Assembly (NCBI GenBank): GCA_905221605.1
Contig: CAJNDS010000404.1
Location: forward strand, 48,501 to 112,500
Reading direction: 5' to 3'
DNA from: Symbiodinium natans
Taxonomy: Eukaryota; Sar; Dinophyceae; Suessiales; Symbiodiniaceae
DNA length: 64,000 nt
Shown: piece after piece, positions 11,101 through 22,489 of the stretch
How the letters are laid out: each line of letters opens with the position of its first letter
Position numbering within the stretch: position 1 is the first letter of the stretch
Notes under the pieces: generated by a model
Told to the model about the DNA's origin: nothing
The model's input: only the letters and a program-made list of their open reading frames with translations
Database searches by the model: none
Program-made: the position numbers and the translations under genes

Positions 11101-14100
11101 CTGCAGCAGCACCAGCCACAGGATGTTGCGGCAGGCCTGCAGTCATTCACGGAGGACATGCTGGTGGACTACCTGCGCTTGAACAACTTTGTCAAATCGT
11201 ACGTCTGTGTGGCCGGCGGCGTCTTCGCCAATGTCCGCCTAAACATGCGCCTGCGACAGTGCTTCCCGGAGGCACGAGCGGGTGGCTGAGAAGACTACAC
11301 GTGTGCACATTGTGCGAAGTTGTGCGACATGAAAGTGGCTGCGACGCTGGGCTTTTCTGCCGAGGTCTTTGTGTATCCAAACATGGGCGACGGTGGCCTT
11401 TGTTTCGGCGCTGCAGCTTTGGCAGCGGCTGATTCAAGTCAGCAGGTGTCCAGTCCGATGCTTGGTTGCGCACATGTGAGTCTGAGCGCAGCAAGTACTC
11501 GTACCAGATACGAAAGACTCAGCTGCGCGGGGCTGGAGTTAGATGATAGGCTTTGTCTGAGGAAGGGCAGCGTATTCCTGGGACCAGACTATGTTGCGGA
11601 GACACTTGGCTTACTCTTCCGAGGGCATGTTCTCCGGTACTTTCGCAGGGCTCGAGATGCAGTCCGGTTCTGCGTTGACCTGAAAGGCTTGACGGAGTTT
11701 TGCGACCTCTTTTGCCAGCAGGTGCCTCGATGACTTCGGAACCTTGAAAGCCACGTGAATTTAAGCCGTAGAACCAGTAGGTGCAGCATGATGCAGGCGT
11801 ACGTCGCTGTAATCTGGTGACTGTGCGTCCTTGATCACACCCTTGCAGGTGGATCGGAGATAAATGATCTGAACCGATTCGCCGAAGAGGTGGCAACGTA
11901 CTTGGCAAATGGCAAGGTGCGGAACACCTTTGAGACTCTAGACGAGATCTCGACAGGGGGAGACCTGGGGCTTGTGTAGTGACAGTGTAGTGTAGAGTTA
12001 CTAGTGCTGACTGATGTTGATCGAAGAGGTCGTGGGGCTGTACCATGGAGCGATGGAGTTCGGCCCGCGCGCCCTGGGACATCGCTCTTTGCTAGCTTCT
12101 GCGACTGATCCTGCCGTAAATTCAGTCTTGACCCTTGGTAGCACAAGAAGCTCATTGATTTATTGTTGCGGAGCTGCTTATCTTGGCGTCTTGACATCTG
12201 GACCAGCAGGAACATGCGCTTGGGACGGACGGACTTCATGCCATTTGCCCCAATGACGCTGAGAAGCAGGGCTGGGCGAGCATACCTGGACTTTCCTGTT
12301 GAGGACTCTGCAGTAGGAACTTGATCGGTGCTGTGCAGATTATCACGAAAGCTCCCCCTGGAGAGCTTTCGTTTAATACCCCGTCAGGGCTGGGGCGGAG
12401 CCATGGGGGGGGTGTGGGGGGGGGGGGGGGGTCAAAAAACCCTGACATTTTCGCGGCGTCCCCGGGCGAATTTGGGGCCCAGGGCGGTTGCCCAAAACGG
12501 TTTTTTGGAGCATTTTTCGGGTCCTCGGCGTGGACTCGTTTTTATGCCTCTCCGAGGAGAAGCGGGACCGGGCTGATGCTGCTGATGCTCGCGGGGCGGC
12601 GTGCTTTGGCGGGTCGCTACAGGCCTAAATCTGCCAAAAAAAGGCGCAGCAGGGTCTGCACGACAGTCGCCAATAACTGCGGTCACTCTCGTAGCACCTC
12701 TTCAGTTGGTCCGGGCCCTCCTCCCTGTTTGACCCTGTAGCCCAGATAAACGAAGCGAGTTGAGTTTTCTCCTGTGCCCCGCTTGCAGGGGTCCCCACCC
12801 TCATAGCTACAATCTGACACACCGCTTTCAACACCCGTATGTGTCGTCGGTCTGACCTCCGAGCTTTTGGCCGTGTCTGTCTATACACGGTAGGTACACT
12901 TGTGTGACTTCCTGTAACTTTGTGTTGCTTTTGTGCATGGTGGCTCACTTGAAGCACCGCTTCGCTTTAACCTTTGACTTTGCCACATGAATTGGGTCGG
13001 CGCTTTGATCTCTCGGCGCCTGTCTCTTCCTGCTAGCTCCGTGTCCCCAGTCCTGGACCTACTAGAGCTTTCGTCCCAGCCCGTGGCTCTCAAGTGCCTG
13101 GTAGAACTGACTTTATCGTATTGGTACGTCCATGCAACTGGTGGAATCACTGTGCCTACTGAGCACCACTTTGTCATTTGTTCATTGGTCTTGCATCTTT
13201 TCTTGCCTGCACCGCTTCTCTGGAACTCACGACTACCAGGACCTGGAAGCAGGGCAGCACATGACAATGTGTGTGGCTCCCAGGCGCTTGCAGTGCACTT
13301 GTGCTACACATGCTACATAGCAAAGGAAGCTGGATCATCAACGCGTGTACTACACATGCTACATAGGTGCGAGCTCAACCCCACTGCCTTTACAGTAATG
13401 TCAGAACATTGAATAGGCGCCTCCTTAAGTTCAGCCGTGCCGCCAAGCGGCGCATGCAGAGTTTGGGCCTGGGCGAGAACGCCCATGGCGGTAAGCTCTT
13501 GGAGCTTCAGGACTGGTCGTCATCGGTGCTAGTGCAGCTTCAAGCTCCAGAACCTTCCAGGTGCACAGCTCCTTCTCTCGCTCTCCCTCCCTCCCTTTCC
13601 ATCTCCTTCAACAAGGAGCGCGACTCCGCTTACAGTGAGGCGGCACTTGTGCTTCCACCCATGCCATCCTCACTGCCAGAGACGCAGCTGGGCCTGGCCT
13701 GAGGGATATCCCCATGGGCCCATGGGTCTGCCAATTTCCGAAGAAATTGCTGGAATGGGTTGGGTAGCTCCTTCCAGCCGTGGACTTCCATCATCAAAGA
13801 AGCCCTGAGCTCAACTCTTTGCGAACACCATCAGCGAACTCAGTCAGTCAGCGAGGCGGACCATTTCCAATCTTGCCATGAACTGCGGGAGCCTCGCCAA
13901 AAATATGGCCGTTCCATCCTAGCATGTCCCGATTTTTATTCCCGCGGAGAAGGGCAAAGTCGACCACTTTGACTCCGGAAGCCCAGCTCATGACTTCCAA
14001 GCTCACAAATGCACTGCCTCACAAAAGGGGCACCTCGCCAACATAAATCATAATCATAGTATGGGCCAGGTGGACCACACTGCCAGCTTTCCTTTGACCG

Positions 14101-14500
14101 CTGCCGGCAACTCCCCCTTGGGGGAAAGGATGCTTATGATGCTTCGACGCCTCAAAGTTATGGCTTGGCTCGAATGGCCTCCAGTGCCTGAAGAACTGAA
14201 AGACCGGATCAAGAGCAACCATGTATGAGACCAGGCAGAGCTGCCGTCCACCAGTGAATCTGCGAAGTTTCTCTCGTCTGGAGATTCTGGAGTATCCGAA
14301 TCCGCAAGCATTCGCCTTCCGAGTAGGCCCTAAATCAGAGACCCTCAGACCCTGGACCTTGCCGGACGTAGTTTACTTGATCATGGGTATATGTAGTATT
14401 GGAGCCGAGGCTATGAAGCAACGGCAGACTTGAAAAGACTTTGCCCTGCCATTGTGCATCTGGATGGCACTGCAGCTCGGCTTGCCCGCGCCAGTTTTTT

Positions 14501-14531
<31 letters not shown>

Positions 14532-17500
14532 GGGGGGGTAGGGGTCGTGTTGCTTGTAGAAATGTAGTTGTTGATGCCATTTGCTGTTTGCACTCGGCCT
14601 CAAAACCTGAATCTTTAGGGTCTCCGGCTTCGGGATCGACTTTGATGTTCTCCTGGGGCTCGTTTCGATGGTGCAAAAGGGTGTGCACTGTGAGGGTCGA
14701 AGCAGTTGTGGTTTGGGATGGCGAGGAATTCTGTGAAACATTGACAAAAGATTTCTTGCAGTGGCACAGGTGAGACCTCAAATTGTGGATGAGCGCGATG
14801 GACTAGCCTTCCAAGTCTTGGTGCGATACGTTGCGCGTCTGCAATGTCTTAATTTGGAAGGGCTCTTTGGGTCTTTGGGTGTACAGGATGCCGTTGTCCG
14901 CTGTTCTGTGGTGAGTGTTGAGGAGGCCAAGACGGGTGTGCACAGCTTCATCAACACCAGCAACTTGGACATCGTTTGAAATCGCAGTTGAAATGGAGAT
15001 TTTGCCGTTCGCGTGCCTGGTTGATTGGCTGCGTTGAACCTTTGAGCACAGCTGCAACGGCAGAGCCACCCAGTCAGGCTTCAACATGCATGAGGATCCG
15101 ATTGTTTGCACTCCACAGGACAGGCGTGTCATGAGAGAGACCAGTAATCATTGCTGCTTTTTTCTTCAACACTTGTGCGTCTTTGGACTTTGCAGTGGCC
15201 TCTGCAGTTTGAGGAGCAGACTGCCGAAAAGAACCTAGAGAGTTTTTTTTCGTAGAGAAGCTGATTGCTAGAGTCAGGATGTTGCGTTAACGGGTTTAGG
15301 CTTACTAGTAAAGCTCACGCGGGCCACCTCGGCGCGGCCTCCACCTCAACTTGAGACTAGCGACTGACAAGCCACCAGAAGGTTTGTTAAGCACTCAGGG
15401 CTAGGCCCTGAACCCCAGGGCCATCAATTCATCCAAAACAAAGCTTACGGGAAGCCTCGACTTTTTGGCCCCGGGCATAGGGAGTCATAGGAGGTCCATG
15501 GCAGTTTCGCCCGCAGGTCCATAGAGGGCCCATGGACATCTATCAGATTCCATAGAGGGCCCGCAGCGGGTCCAGCCGTGGGAGGGGGTTGGATAGGGTG
15601 TATAGGGGTCCACGACCAAAGGCGGTCCAGCGAGGCTCCAGGTCCATACCATTCCAGAGACTTAGATAACTCCGGACGGTCCGCTCCATCATTCCCAGAA
15701 CCAAGAATCAAGACATAAGGGTTGTGTGGAGCCATGGCATAGGGGTCCATATGACATTGAATCCAAGTCACAGGGTCTGTCTGTAGGCGCTCCATAGGGG
15801 CTTGGCTTGAAAACCCGATGTTTTAATGTAATGCTGGTCAACCCTAGTTGTTGCTGCAGTTGAGCTGCGGACCCCGTCAGTCGACTGTAGCTGTAGCTGT
15901 GCTTGAGCTGCGGATGAATTCTCTGCGTTTGCAGATTTTTCCCAGGACGCAGTGCGCGCCTTCAAAATGGGTGCGTGCGATGTGCCTCAGCTGGCTTTGG
16001 AAGTCCTTGCCTGAAATCTGCAGACTGTTTGCCTTGAACCTCTCAGGTGTTGGCAGCCTTCCCATTCTTGATTTGGATGCCCACATCAGCTGCAGACATC
16101 ATCGCATCTGGGTACGTAGAAGAGCGAGGACACAAGCGTGATGCAAAAAGAATTCTGCACTGTAGCGAAGCCGCGGCTGTTAGCTGGTTAGCTCAGCAGA
16201 GCGCAGCATCGTACACCTTGAAAAAGCCCCGCCTGGCACAACACTTGCGCTGTGCAGGCGACGTCCATGGATGCGACGGAGAAGCCGAGGTATGGTTTTG
16301 GCCTGACATTGCCGAGTGTCATAGCGTGTCAGAGGTTGTATCTGGACATTGGACACTGCGAGAGCCGATGCTTTTGACACATTTGCAGATGGCGTACGTA
16401 CCTGGTGGACTTCGGCTCCGCCGTCCTGGGATCAGGAACCAGGACCCTGGTAATATTTCTTGTATTCTCTCGTCATTTTCGCATTGCCCTCGATCCCGTG
16501 CTAGGACTGCTGAGGGTACCTTCGGATACATGGCACCAGAATCATTTGGTCGGATCTTCACTCCGAAGCGCTCTCCTTACCTTCTGCTGGCTTTGTCTCG
16601 TCTTTTGTGTGATCATCGGGGTTGAGAGGTGAGAGGTTGATGACATGTATGGCACGGATCAAGTTGAATCTGGCATTCGGCGAGTTTTCGGCATGCCACA
16701 GCATTCCAGGTCCGATCTTTACAGCTTGCGCCTCGGTCCTCTGCTTTTCCTTGTTGTAAGCCCCAAGGGGAAGCTCCTTAATAAGGAAGCCACAGATCTG
16801 AAATCTAGAAGGCGCCGTTGGATCCGGCTTTTGGGCACTGCCTTGCAAGATGAGGTTTCAGGTCCATGAGTCCAGCAGGGCTCAGCAGTAGGTTCAGGAC
16901 ATTTCAGGACTGCAGCGTTGGGGTGAAGGCCGAGACATTCTGCCAGGCCCAGACAAAGAGGATGCAACCATGCCCTGGAACGTGTTCTTGTTTTGAACCG
17001 TGTGCATCAGCACAGATAACTGACAGGGGGGGGGCCGTGAACACGCTAGCGTGGGACAGACACGTGACAGACAGCATCTACCAATTCCCGCAATCCCGCA
17101 CCCCCGCTGCTGCACGGTTCAACGATTTGTTTTCTACTATACTTTTTCTACATGCGCTGCAGGTGTCGGTGCTACATTGTTGTATGCGGCGACAGGTTTG
17201 GAGCGGACAGCTTGGTTCTCGAGAGACGTAAGCTGTAACAGATATGACAACATTAGTTCGCGGAGGCCTGGAGCACTGCCTCAAGAACGCCTCAAGGCAC
17301 TGCCAACAACACGCCTTGATGGCCATGACAATGACAGCAGTTTGCCTGGCATCTGCTCAGGTGAAGTTTCGCACAGCTTTTGTTGGCACTGTGTGGGAGA
17401 GACAGGCTCGAGATGGGGAGTTTGCACATGTTTCAATGGTTACAAGCCGTGCAGATCTGTGCAGATCTGTGCAGATCTGTGCAGATCTGTGCAGAACAGG

Positions 17501-17988
17501 AGGGTTGGTTGCTGGAGCTGTTGGAGAGGCTGCCAGGGCCTTGGCCTTCCAAGCGTTGTCGGGTTTCATGTCACGAAAGCTCCTTGGATCTTGCGGAGTT
17601 CTTGTTTGCAACCTTCTTGTTTTGGCCAAATAGGACTTTGGGGGACCTTTGGCCTGATTTTTCAGGGTCCCCCCCTCCCCCCAGTGACATTGAACCCGCC
17701 CACCCAAGGACTTGCAGCTTATGCGAACATGCTGCGCCCGAATTGCCGCAAGCACTGCAAACCCAACGCGCAAGCATATTCTGCCTGGCTATTCGAGCTT
17801 ACAGCTTGCAACTCGCCCAAAGTTGAATCCTTTCGTGTGGCAACTGCGCGTAAGCCTTGCCTGCCGAAAAACATCTGCCGTGCCACCTTCGGGGCCCCAG
17901 CTTTCGTTCACCCTGTTCTCAAGTTTGGGCCACCCTCAGGCTTGAGCCCGCGCCCGAAGATCGCTTCAGTTCTGCTGCGGAGGCTGCG
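8111..17988 (+). CDS. Ser/Thr-type protein kinase, many small exons, with a gene-containing 7 kb intron
   Basis: Kinase subdomains appear in order. Exon 8111: KVALKLVR, beta-3 lysine at 8147-8149. About 8850-9131: LVSNIVNGKTLEEELR (hinge) and MLADTLLDVW (helix E), ending at GT donor 9132. 9349-9410: VHRDIKPQNILL catalytic loop. 16389-16449: YLVDFGSAVLGSGTRTL. 16515-16567: GTFGYMAPESFGRIFTPK. 16710-16755: SDLYSLRLGPLLFL. About 17260: RPGALPQERLK. 17500-17531: EGWLLELLERL. 17940-17988: LEPAPEDRFSSAAEA. Several joins restore frame exactly: CGG|GTC; AG|A across 9411-16388; CTG|GGT; AA|G with GC donor 16568; CT|G with GC donor 17532. The lysine, HRD, DFG, APE and SDLYSL elements are all present, so the enzyme may be active. 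The glycine loop, helix C and both termini were not resolved. The 9411-16388 intron contains a carbamoyltransferase gene. Two separate kinase fragments are an alternative reading. Confidence 0.8.
9987..12318 (+). CDS. NodU/CmcH-family O-carbamoyltransferase, multi-exon, C-terminus not found
   Basis: The family transfers a carbamoyl group from carbamoyl phosphate to hydroxyls of small molecules, through an N-terminal ATP-binding domain and a C-terminal transferase domain. Exon 1 (ATG at 9987, ending 10614) reads GPHDSGACLL, NEERFSRRKHD, YDHHSCHAAAAFF, TLDGRGD and FRHEGKIA. GC donor 10615 joins acceptor 10900 to give KIA|GLAAGGDS in frame. Exon 2 (10901 to about 11271) has DVAAGLQSFTEDM and VAGGVFANVRLNMRL. 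From about 11320: YPNMGDGGLCFGAAALA and FLGPDY. 11849-11916: NRFAEEVATYLANGK. From 12029: VVGLYHGAMEFGPRALGHRS. The last exon, about 12209-12318, reads RLGRTDFMPFAPMTL, then TGA. The usual final ~100 residues, including an NTSFN-like motif, are not visible; a poly-G tract follows at 12.4 kb. SxtI of saxitoxin clusters belongs to this family, but so do many unrelated enzymes and no other such genes are here. A bacterial origin is likely by family distribution. Confidence 0.85.
12405..12432. repeat. poly-G tract
   Basis: GGGGGGG-TGTG-G16-type tract just past the last recognised carbamoyltransferase exon. It may hamper sequencing or assembly here, which matters because the C-terminal exons of that gene are missing. 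Confidence 0.85.
13417..13490 (+). CDS. orphan coding-like exon (basic helix)
   Basis: Follows GAATAG|G and ends at GCG|GTAAGC, an excellent donor. It reads RRLLKFSRAAKRRMQSLG then LGENAHG, strongly basic and helical. It lies inside the large kinase intron downstream of the carbamoyltransferase and may belong to that gene, to the kinase, or to an unrecognised third gene. No family recognised. Confidence 0.4.
14080..14220 (+). CDS. orphan coding-like exon
   Basis: An open stretch with no ATG requirement, reading GNSPLGERMLMMLRRLKVMA and WPPVPEELKDRIKSNH before a possible CAT|GTATGAG donor at about 14221. Composition and phase look like true coding sequence. It shares the kinase intron with the exon at 13.4 kb. 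Function unknown. Confidence 0.4.
14496..14538. repeat. T16-G31 homopolymer pair
   Basis: A run of T directly followed by about 31 G residues. Poly-proline and poly-lysine open frames on the minus strand here are artefacts of this tract. Confidence 0.95.
14762..14979 (+). CDS. possible coding exon, unassigned
   Basis: An open frame follows a TTCTTGCAG acceptor-like site and reads IVDERDGLAFQVLVRYVARL then LEGLFGSLGVQDAVVRCSVV, ending at TGA. The alternation of hydrophobic residues suggests real protein, but the opposite strand is also open (14803-15132). No known family; a fragment of a dispersed repeat is an alternative. Confidence 0.3.
17449..17494. repeat. 10-bp tandem repeat GTGCAGATCT, about 4.6 copies
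   Basis: Four perfect copies plus a partial one, ending six bases before the kinase exon that starts at 17500. Each unit contains GTGCAG, the same hexamer used as 3' splice site in neighbouring genes (for example CCGTGTGCAG|G at 10900), so the array is a row of potential acceptors next to the real one. Confidence 0.95.
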
Positions 17989-20572
17989 GGAAGTCAGCAA
18001 CACTCGCTTTCTGCTTCTCAGAGCTTTGCAGGCCCTGGCATTCTTGCGCCAGCCGTGGCAGCCAGAGGCAGGGACTCACAAACATTCACAGATGCTCAAG
18101 CCTAGACGGGGCCTTTCAGAGCCGCCTCTCACAGGTTCAGTCATGCTGAGCACGGTAGCTTCACAGTTGAATCTAGCTGGCCCGATCTACCCGCTAGCAA
18201 GATGTAGCGAGACTCCAAGCGCTGTGCTGTTCTTGTAGTTGGTATCACATGTCAGCTCAGTGAGGTCTCCATTCAGATGGGCCAGCTGCCTGGGGTCATT
18301 GCCAAGAAGCAGGTCCGAAAATTCCGAAAATGCCGAAACATGCGCCGAATGTGGGGAAGGGAAGCGAAGGCATGCATTGATCGCTACAGGCCACCGTGGA
18401 GCCTCCGCGTGGGTGAATGACTGAGAAGTTCACGGCATGTCTCTTCGCCATGGTCTCTGACTCTGCCAAAAGGTCCCGAATTAGTGTGGACCGGCAAGGA
18501 GACCAGCTCAGGGTGCCCTTTGTCACGCTTATCATTGGCTTATCGACCACGGCAAGTTGCCTCGAGCGTTGAGCGCATCCCTCATTTGCAGGTTTTGCTT
18601 CCGCCCGTAACATGGGAATCACGAGCTTCGATCGGCACGGACCTTATGCTGCCGTGTGAAGACGTTTGCCAGCTCGCGATTTGCAAGAGCATGGGTTCAA
18701 CACGGCTCCGCCGTTCTGAGCAGTACTGAAAGAAGCGAGAAGTTCAGGCGCCTTTGGAATCGCCTGGACTTCATTTACTGCTGTGTGGACAGCAGGGGTC
18801 ATAGCTGCTGGTGCCTCGTTTATGGTACGCCCGTGCCTGGATTTTGCAACGACCAGCTAGTCTCCGATGACAAGCTCTAGAGCGCTTCCCAGCGTGCCAG
18901 GCACTCTTCAGTCTTCCGTTCTGGACTGCAGGTGCTGGCATGCTGAAGGACAGTGAAGAGAATGCAGTGTAGTTGCAGCGAGCAAGTGAAATAAATGGAA
19001 CGAACGCTTTGGATGGCCTAAGATTTTATTTCTGCATTATCCTTGCAAAATGCTGAGCATGCTACAATCCCTGTTTCAATATTTTCAATCCAAAGAAATG
19101 TTAAAAGCACTGGCAGTATGCACTCGTAAGCAATCGATTTTATAATGGCTTGTTCTTTTGCACCTACCAACTGGTGAGTCATGACTGATGACCAAACGGT
19201 CAGGACACATTCGGCCCTCTATTGAGGGGAGCGGCGGAGTTGCAGATCCGCCGTGACCGGTGGATGCTGAGCTTCGAGCTGAGTTTCCTGAATACCCATC
19301 TTAAGTCGGATGTGCAAGCACACATCGGATTCCCGGCCTGCGGAAGCAGTAGATGAAATCAATGTTTGCTCGTGCAAACTGCCATCTCTTTGGCTCAGGC
19401 TGGGTGAGTAGATGCGAGCATCTGCAAGGGCAACCTTTTACAAAGTTTGACAGGCTTTTCGTACCAACTGCAGGCCGATCTACCAGTATGACGAAGACAT
19501 GTAAGACATCCAGAAGTTCACTATTGAATTGAGGGAAGCAAGCACACACTTCGATACATTCACAGCCGACATGTGCGCCTTCTCAGAGCCTAAAGCCTTG
19601 CCTGCCAGGTGTCACCACAAAGGTCAAGACCTGCACGACTGTCAGGGAACAGCAGCGGCTGTTACATCTGCTACTCCGCTCCGTGAACGTAGAGGCAACG
19701 TGCCAGATCTACAACGCATCGCAGAATCTCGCACTCCCGGATGCCGCTTTTCAACGTGGGGCTCCTGTGACCGGAAGCGATGTGTCATCACTGTGGGACT
19801 GGAGGATCTTCGCATCTACGTTGCGTACCATAAGCCACCAACGGTTTTTCCATTGAGTCGGCTTCGCATGCGCTGTGGCCGTTCCCAACTCGAACTCAGT
19901 CGTGCCAGTTGGACCACAAAGTTCCTCCGGTACCTGTGCTGCTGCGAGCCGTTCACCACGGTCTGCAAGCTGAAGCGCAGTCAGGTGCACAGCCTGCATG
20001 CAAACCAGGGTTGATCTGCAGTTTGTCGTGGGTGGCTTGTTGTCTACAAGGTTTGAACCCCCAAATCTACTTTACTTTCAGAAGCACCATGGAGGTAGAT
20101 ATGGCCTGCGAAAGGTGAAGCGAAAGCTCCGTGAAAGGAAGACGGGTTTCTCCGGTTTCTCCCAACGAAGCAAGCTCCAAATGTGAGAGAGTTCAATATA
20201 TGGTTTCTGGCACCTGGAAAGAGTCCCTTTAAAGCACTTGTAACGGTTCTATAAGGAGTGCAGAATGGGGTTTTCAACAGTATGAATGTGCAACAGAAAA
20301 TGGATTTACCAGCTCCAAGTCTTGCAGAGCGCCGTACTTCGCTTCATGCAGATGCCTCGTGCGCAGCTGCAGCTTGTCCATGCCCTCAGCCCGCATCAAG
20401 CCATGGCGCGACTCACATCCCCGGCTGCATGTCGAGTCGCCCCGACCTTCCGCCGAACCCGCACTCAACTGTCAGTCATCAGTCCAATGGCCTCACGTGT
20501 CAGCAAGGGGTGGAAGGGACAGAGTCCAAAAACTGAGGCAAAGCAATGGTGCTCGAAAGTTCAGGTTCATGA
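17989..20572. other. unassigned stretch; possible scattered exons
   Basis: Contains open frames such as 18656-18880 (reads EKFRRLWNRLDFIYCCVDSR) and a plus-strand stretch near 19625-19850 (reads VTGSDVSSLWDWRIFAS) whose composition is coding-like, plus HHGGRYGLRKVKRKLRERK at about 20080-20145. No family was recognised and no frame-preserving joins were established. Some could be 3' exons of the kinase gene. Confidence 0.35.
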
Positions 20573-22489
20573 TAGTTTTAGGGTTTTGGGATGTGGGGTT
20601 CAGGCCAAGAAAATTTTTGGGTTTAGCGTTGTCTAGACAGTTTGGGGTTGAGGGTTTTCCGGTTCCATTGGGGTAAATAAAGTGAAATGGTACACGGTGG
20701 CTTGGGGGGTAGGGTGTTGGGTTTTTGGGGTTGAGGCTTAGGGTTTAAGGTTCCATGGCTCTAGGCCGCGTCTAGAGGTTCAGGGTTGTATGGGTTTGGG
20801 GTCGTCGAGTTTTAGGGTTCGAGACCGTTATGGTTCAGAATATGGGCTAAGTTCGCAACATTATTGTCACCTTCTTCAAAGTTTGAAGCGAACCAATGGC
20901 GTGTTTTACAGTTTCTTTTTGTCCATATAACAGTTCCTCGTGCCTTTGGGGTTTAGGGTTGGAGTTTCAGGACGAGAGAAGTTTTAATGTGTACAGGGTC
21001 CAGACAGTTTGGGCTTGGGTACAGGGTCAGACAGTTCGGGCAGTTTGGGGTTGTCGGGCTGTGTGGGAGAAGAAAAGTCAAAAAAATAGTTGTAAATTTA
21101 AGTCAAGGGTCCTTTTAGGGTTAGGGTGTAGGTGTTTTGGTTGGTTAGGGTTTAGGTTGTAAGGTTCCCATGGTTCTAGGGCTTTGTTTGGAGGTTGTAG
21201 AAGTTTGGGGCTGTCGAGCTTCTAGGGCTTGAGACCATTGTTATTCATGTTGGGGTATAGGGTTTCAGGTTCCATGGCTCCAAGGCTTTGTTCCCAGGTT
21301 CCAGGCTGTAGGGGTTTGGGGTTTCCGAGTGTAGGGTTTGAGACCATTCTTATTCATATTTAAGTTTAGCTTTGCTTTTTTTCCAGTTCATCGTTGGCTT
21401 CAGGGTTTTAGGGTTTGGGGTTTCAGGCCACGAGAAATTGTCGGGTTTACTGTAGCGTTTTAAGGTACAGGGGCTAGACATTTTGGGGTTCGGGTTGTTT
21501 GGGGTGAAGGTTTGCGGCTTTCGAGTTCTTGGGTTTGAGGCCATTGTTGTTCTTACAACGTTTCAAAGACAGCAATATATTGTTCGTTCACTCGAAAGAT
21601 TGAAGCAAAACAAGTGCGTTTTAAAGTTTAGCTTTGTTCATATAGCAGTTCCTCATGGCTTCAAGGTTTTAGGGTTTGGGGCTTCAGGCCAAGAGAATGT
21701 TTAGAGTTGAGCGTTTTAGGGTACAGGGTCTAGACAGTTTTGGGTTGAGGGCTTTCGGGTTGTTGGGCTTAAGAATGGAAGGTCAAGTGTAGTTTTCATT
21801 TGTAAGGTGTTGGTTTTTGGGGCTGGGGCTTAGGGTTTAAGGGAACATGATTCTAGGGCTTTGTTTAGAGGTTTGGGGCTTCCGAGCTTTAGCGTCTGAG
21901 AGCGCTATTGTTTTCACACAGCAGGTCAAAGACAGTAAGTTTGCAACATTATTGTTCATTTCTTTCATTTGCTCAAAACTGAAGCAAACCAATGTGGCGC
22001 TTGAAAGTTCAGGTTGTTCATATAACAGTTTGTTATGCAGTAGGGTCTCACGCCAACAGAACTTTTCGGGTTTAGCGTTCTAGTTTACGGGGTCTAGACA
22101 GTTTGGGGTCGAGAGTTCTCGGGTTGTTTGGGACGAGTCTGGACGAGTAGCCAAGTCGAGAAAAGCACAGGCCGACCTGAGTCGAAAACAACCTAGGTTT
22201 AGGGTTTTTTGGGTTTAGAGTTTAGGGTTTTTAGGGCGGTTTAGGACCTAGGTTTTTTTGCGGTTTAGGGGGTTAGGGTTTCGGGGCTTTTTGGGGTTCA
22301 GGGTTTCGGGTTTTATTAGGGTTTAGGGTTTAAGGGTTTCTAGGGTTGAGGGTTTCGGGCATTTTAGGGTTTAGGGTTTAGGGGTTTCAGGGTTTAGCGT
22401 CTAGGGCGTTTTCGGGTTTAGGGCTTATGGGAGTTTTTAGGCTATCTGAAAGGGGTCGGGGCCTATCGCGGCTTGAAAAGCGGGGAGGT

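Noticed and set aside
9987-12318. Calling the carbamoyltransferase a saxitoxin-pathway gene (sxtI)
   Set aside because: The family is broad and no other saxitoxin-type genes are nearby, so only family membership is claimed.
16180-16215. TTAGCTCAGCAGAGCGC, resembling the D-arm of a tRNA
   Set aside because: No matching T-loop (GGTTCRANNCC) or acceptor stem in the next 60 bases.
17051-18238. 395-codon plus-strand ORF
   Set aside because: It runs through several kinase introns and in the wrong phase for the kinase motifs; its length is chance.
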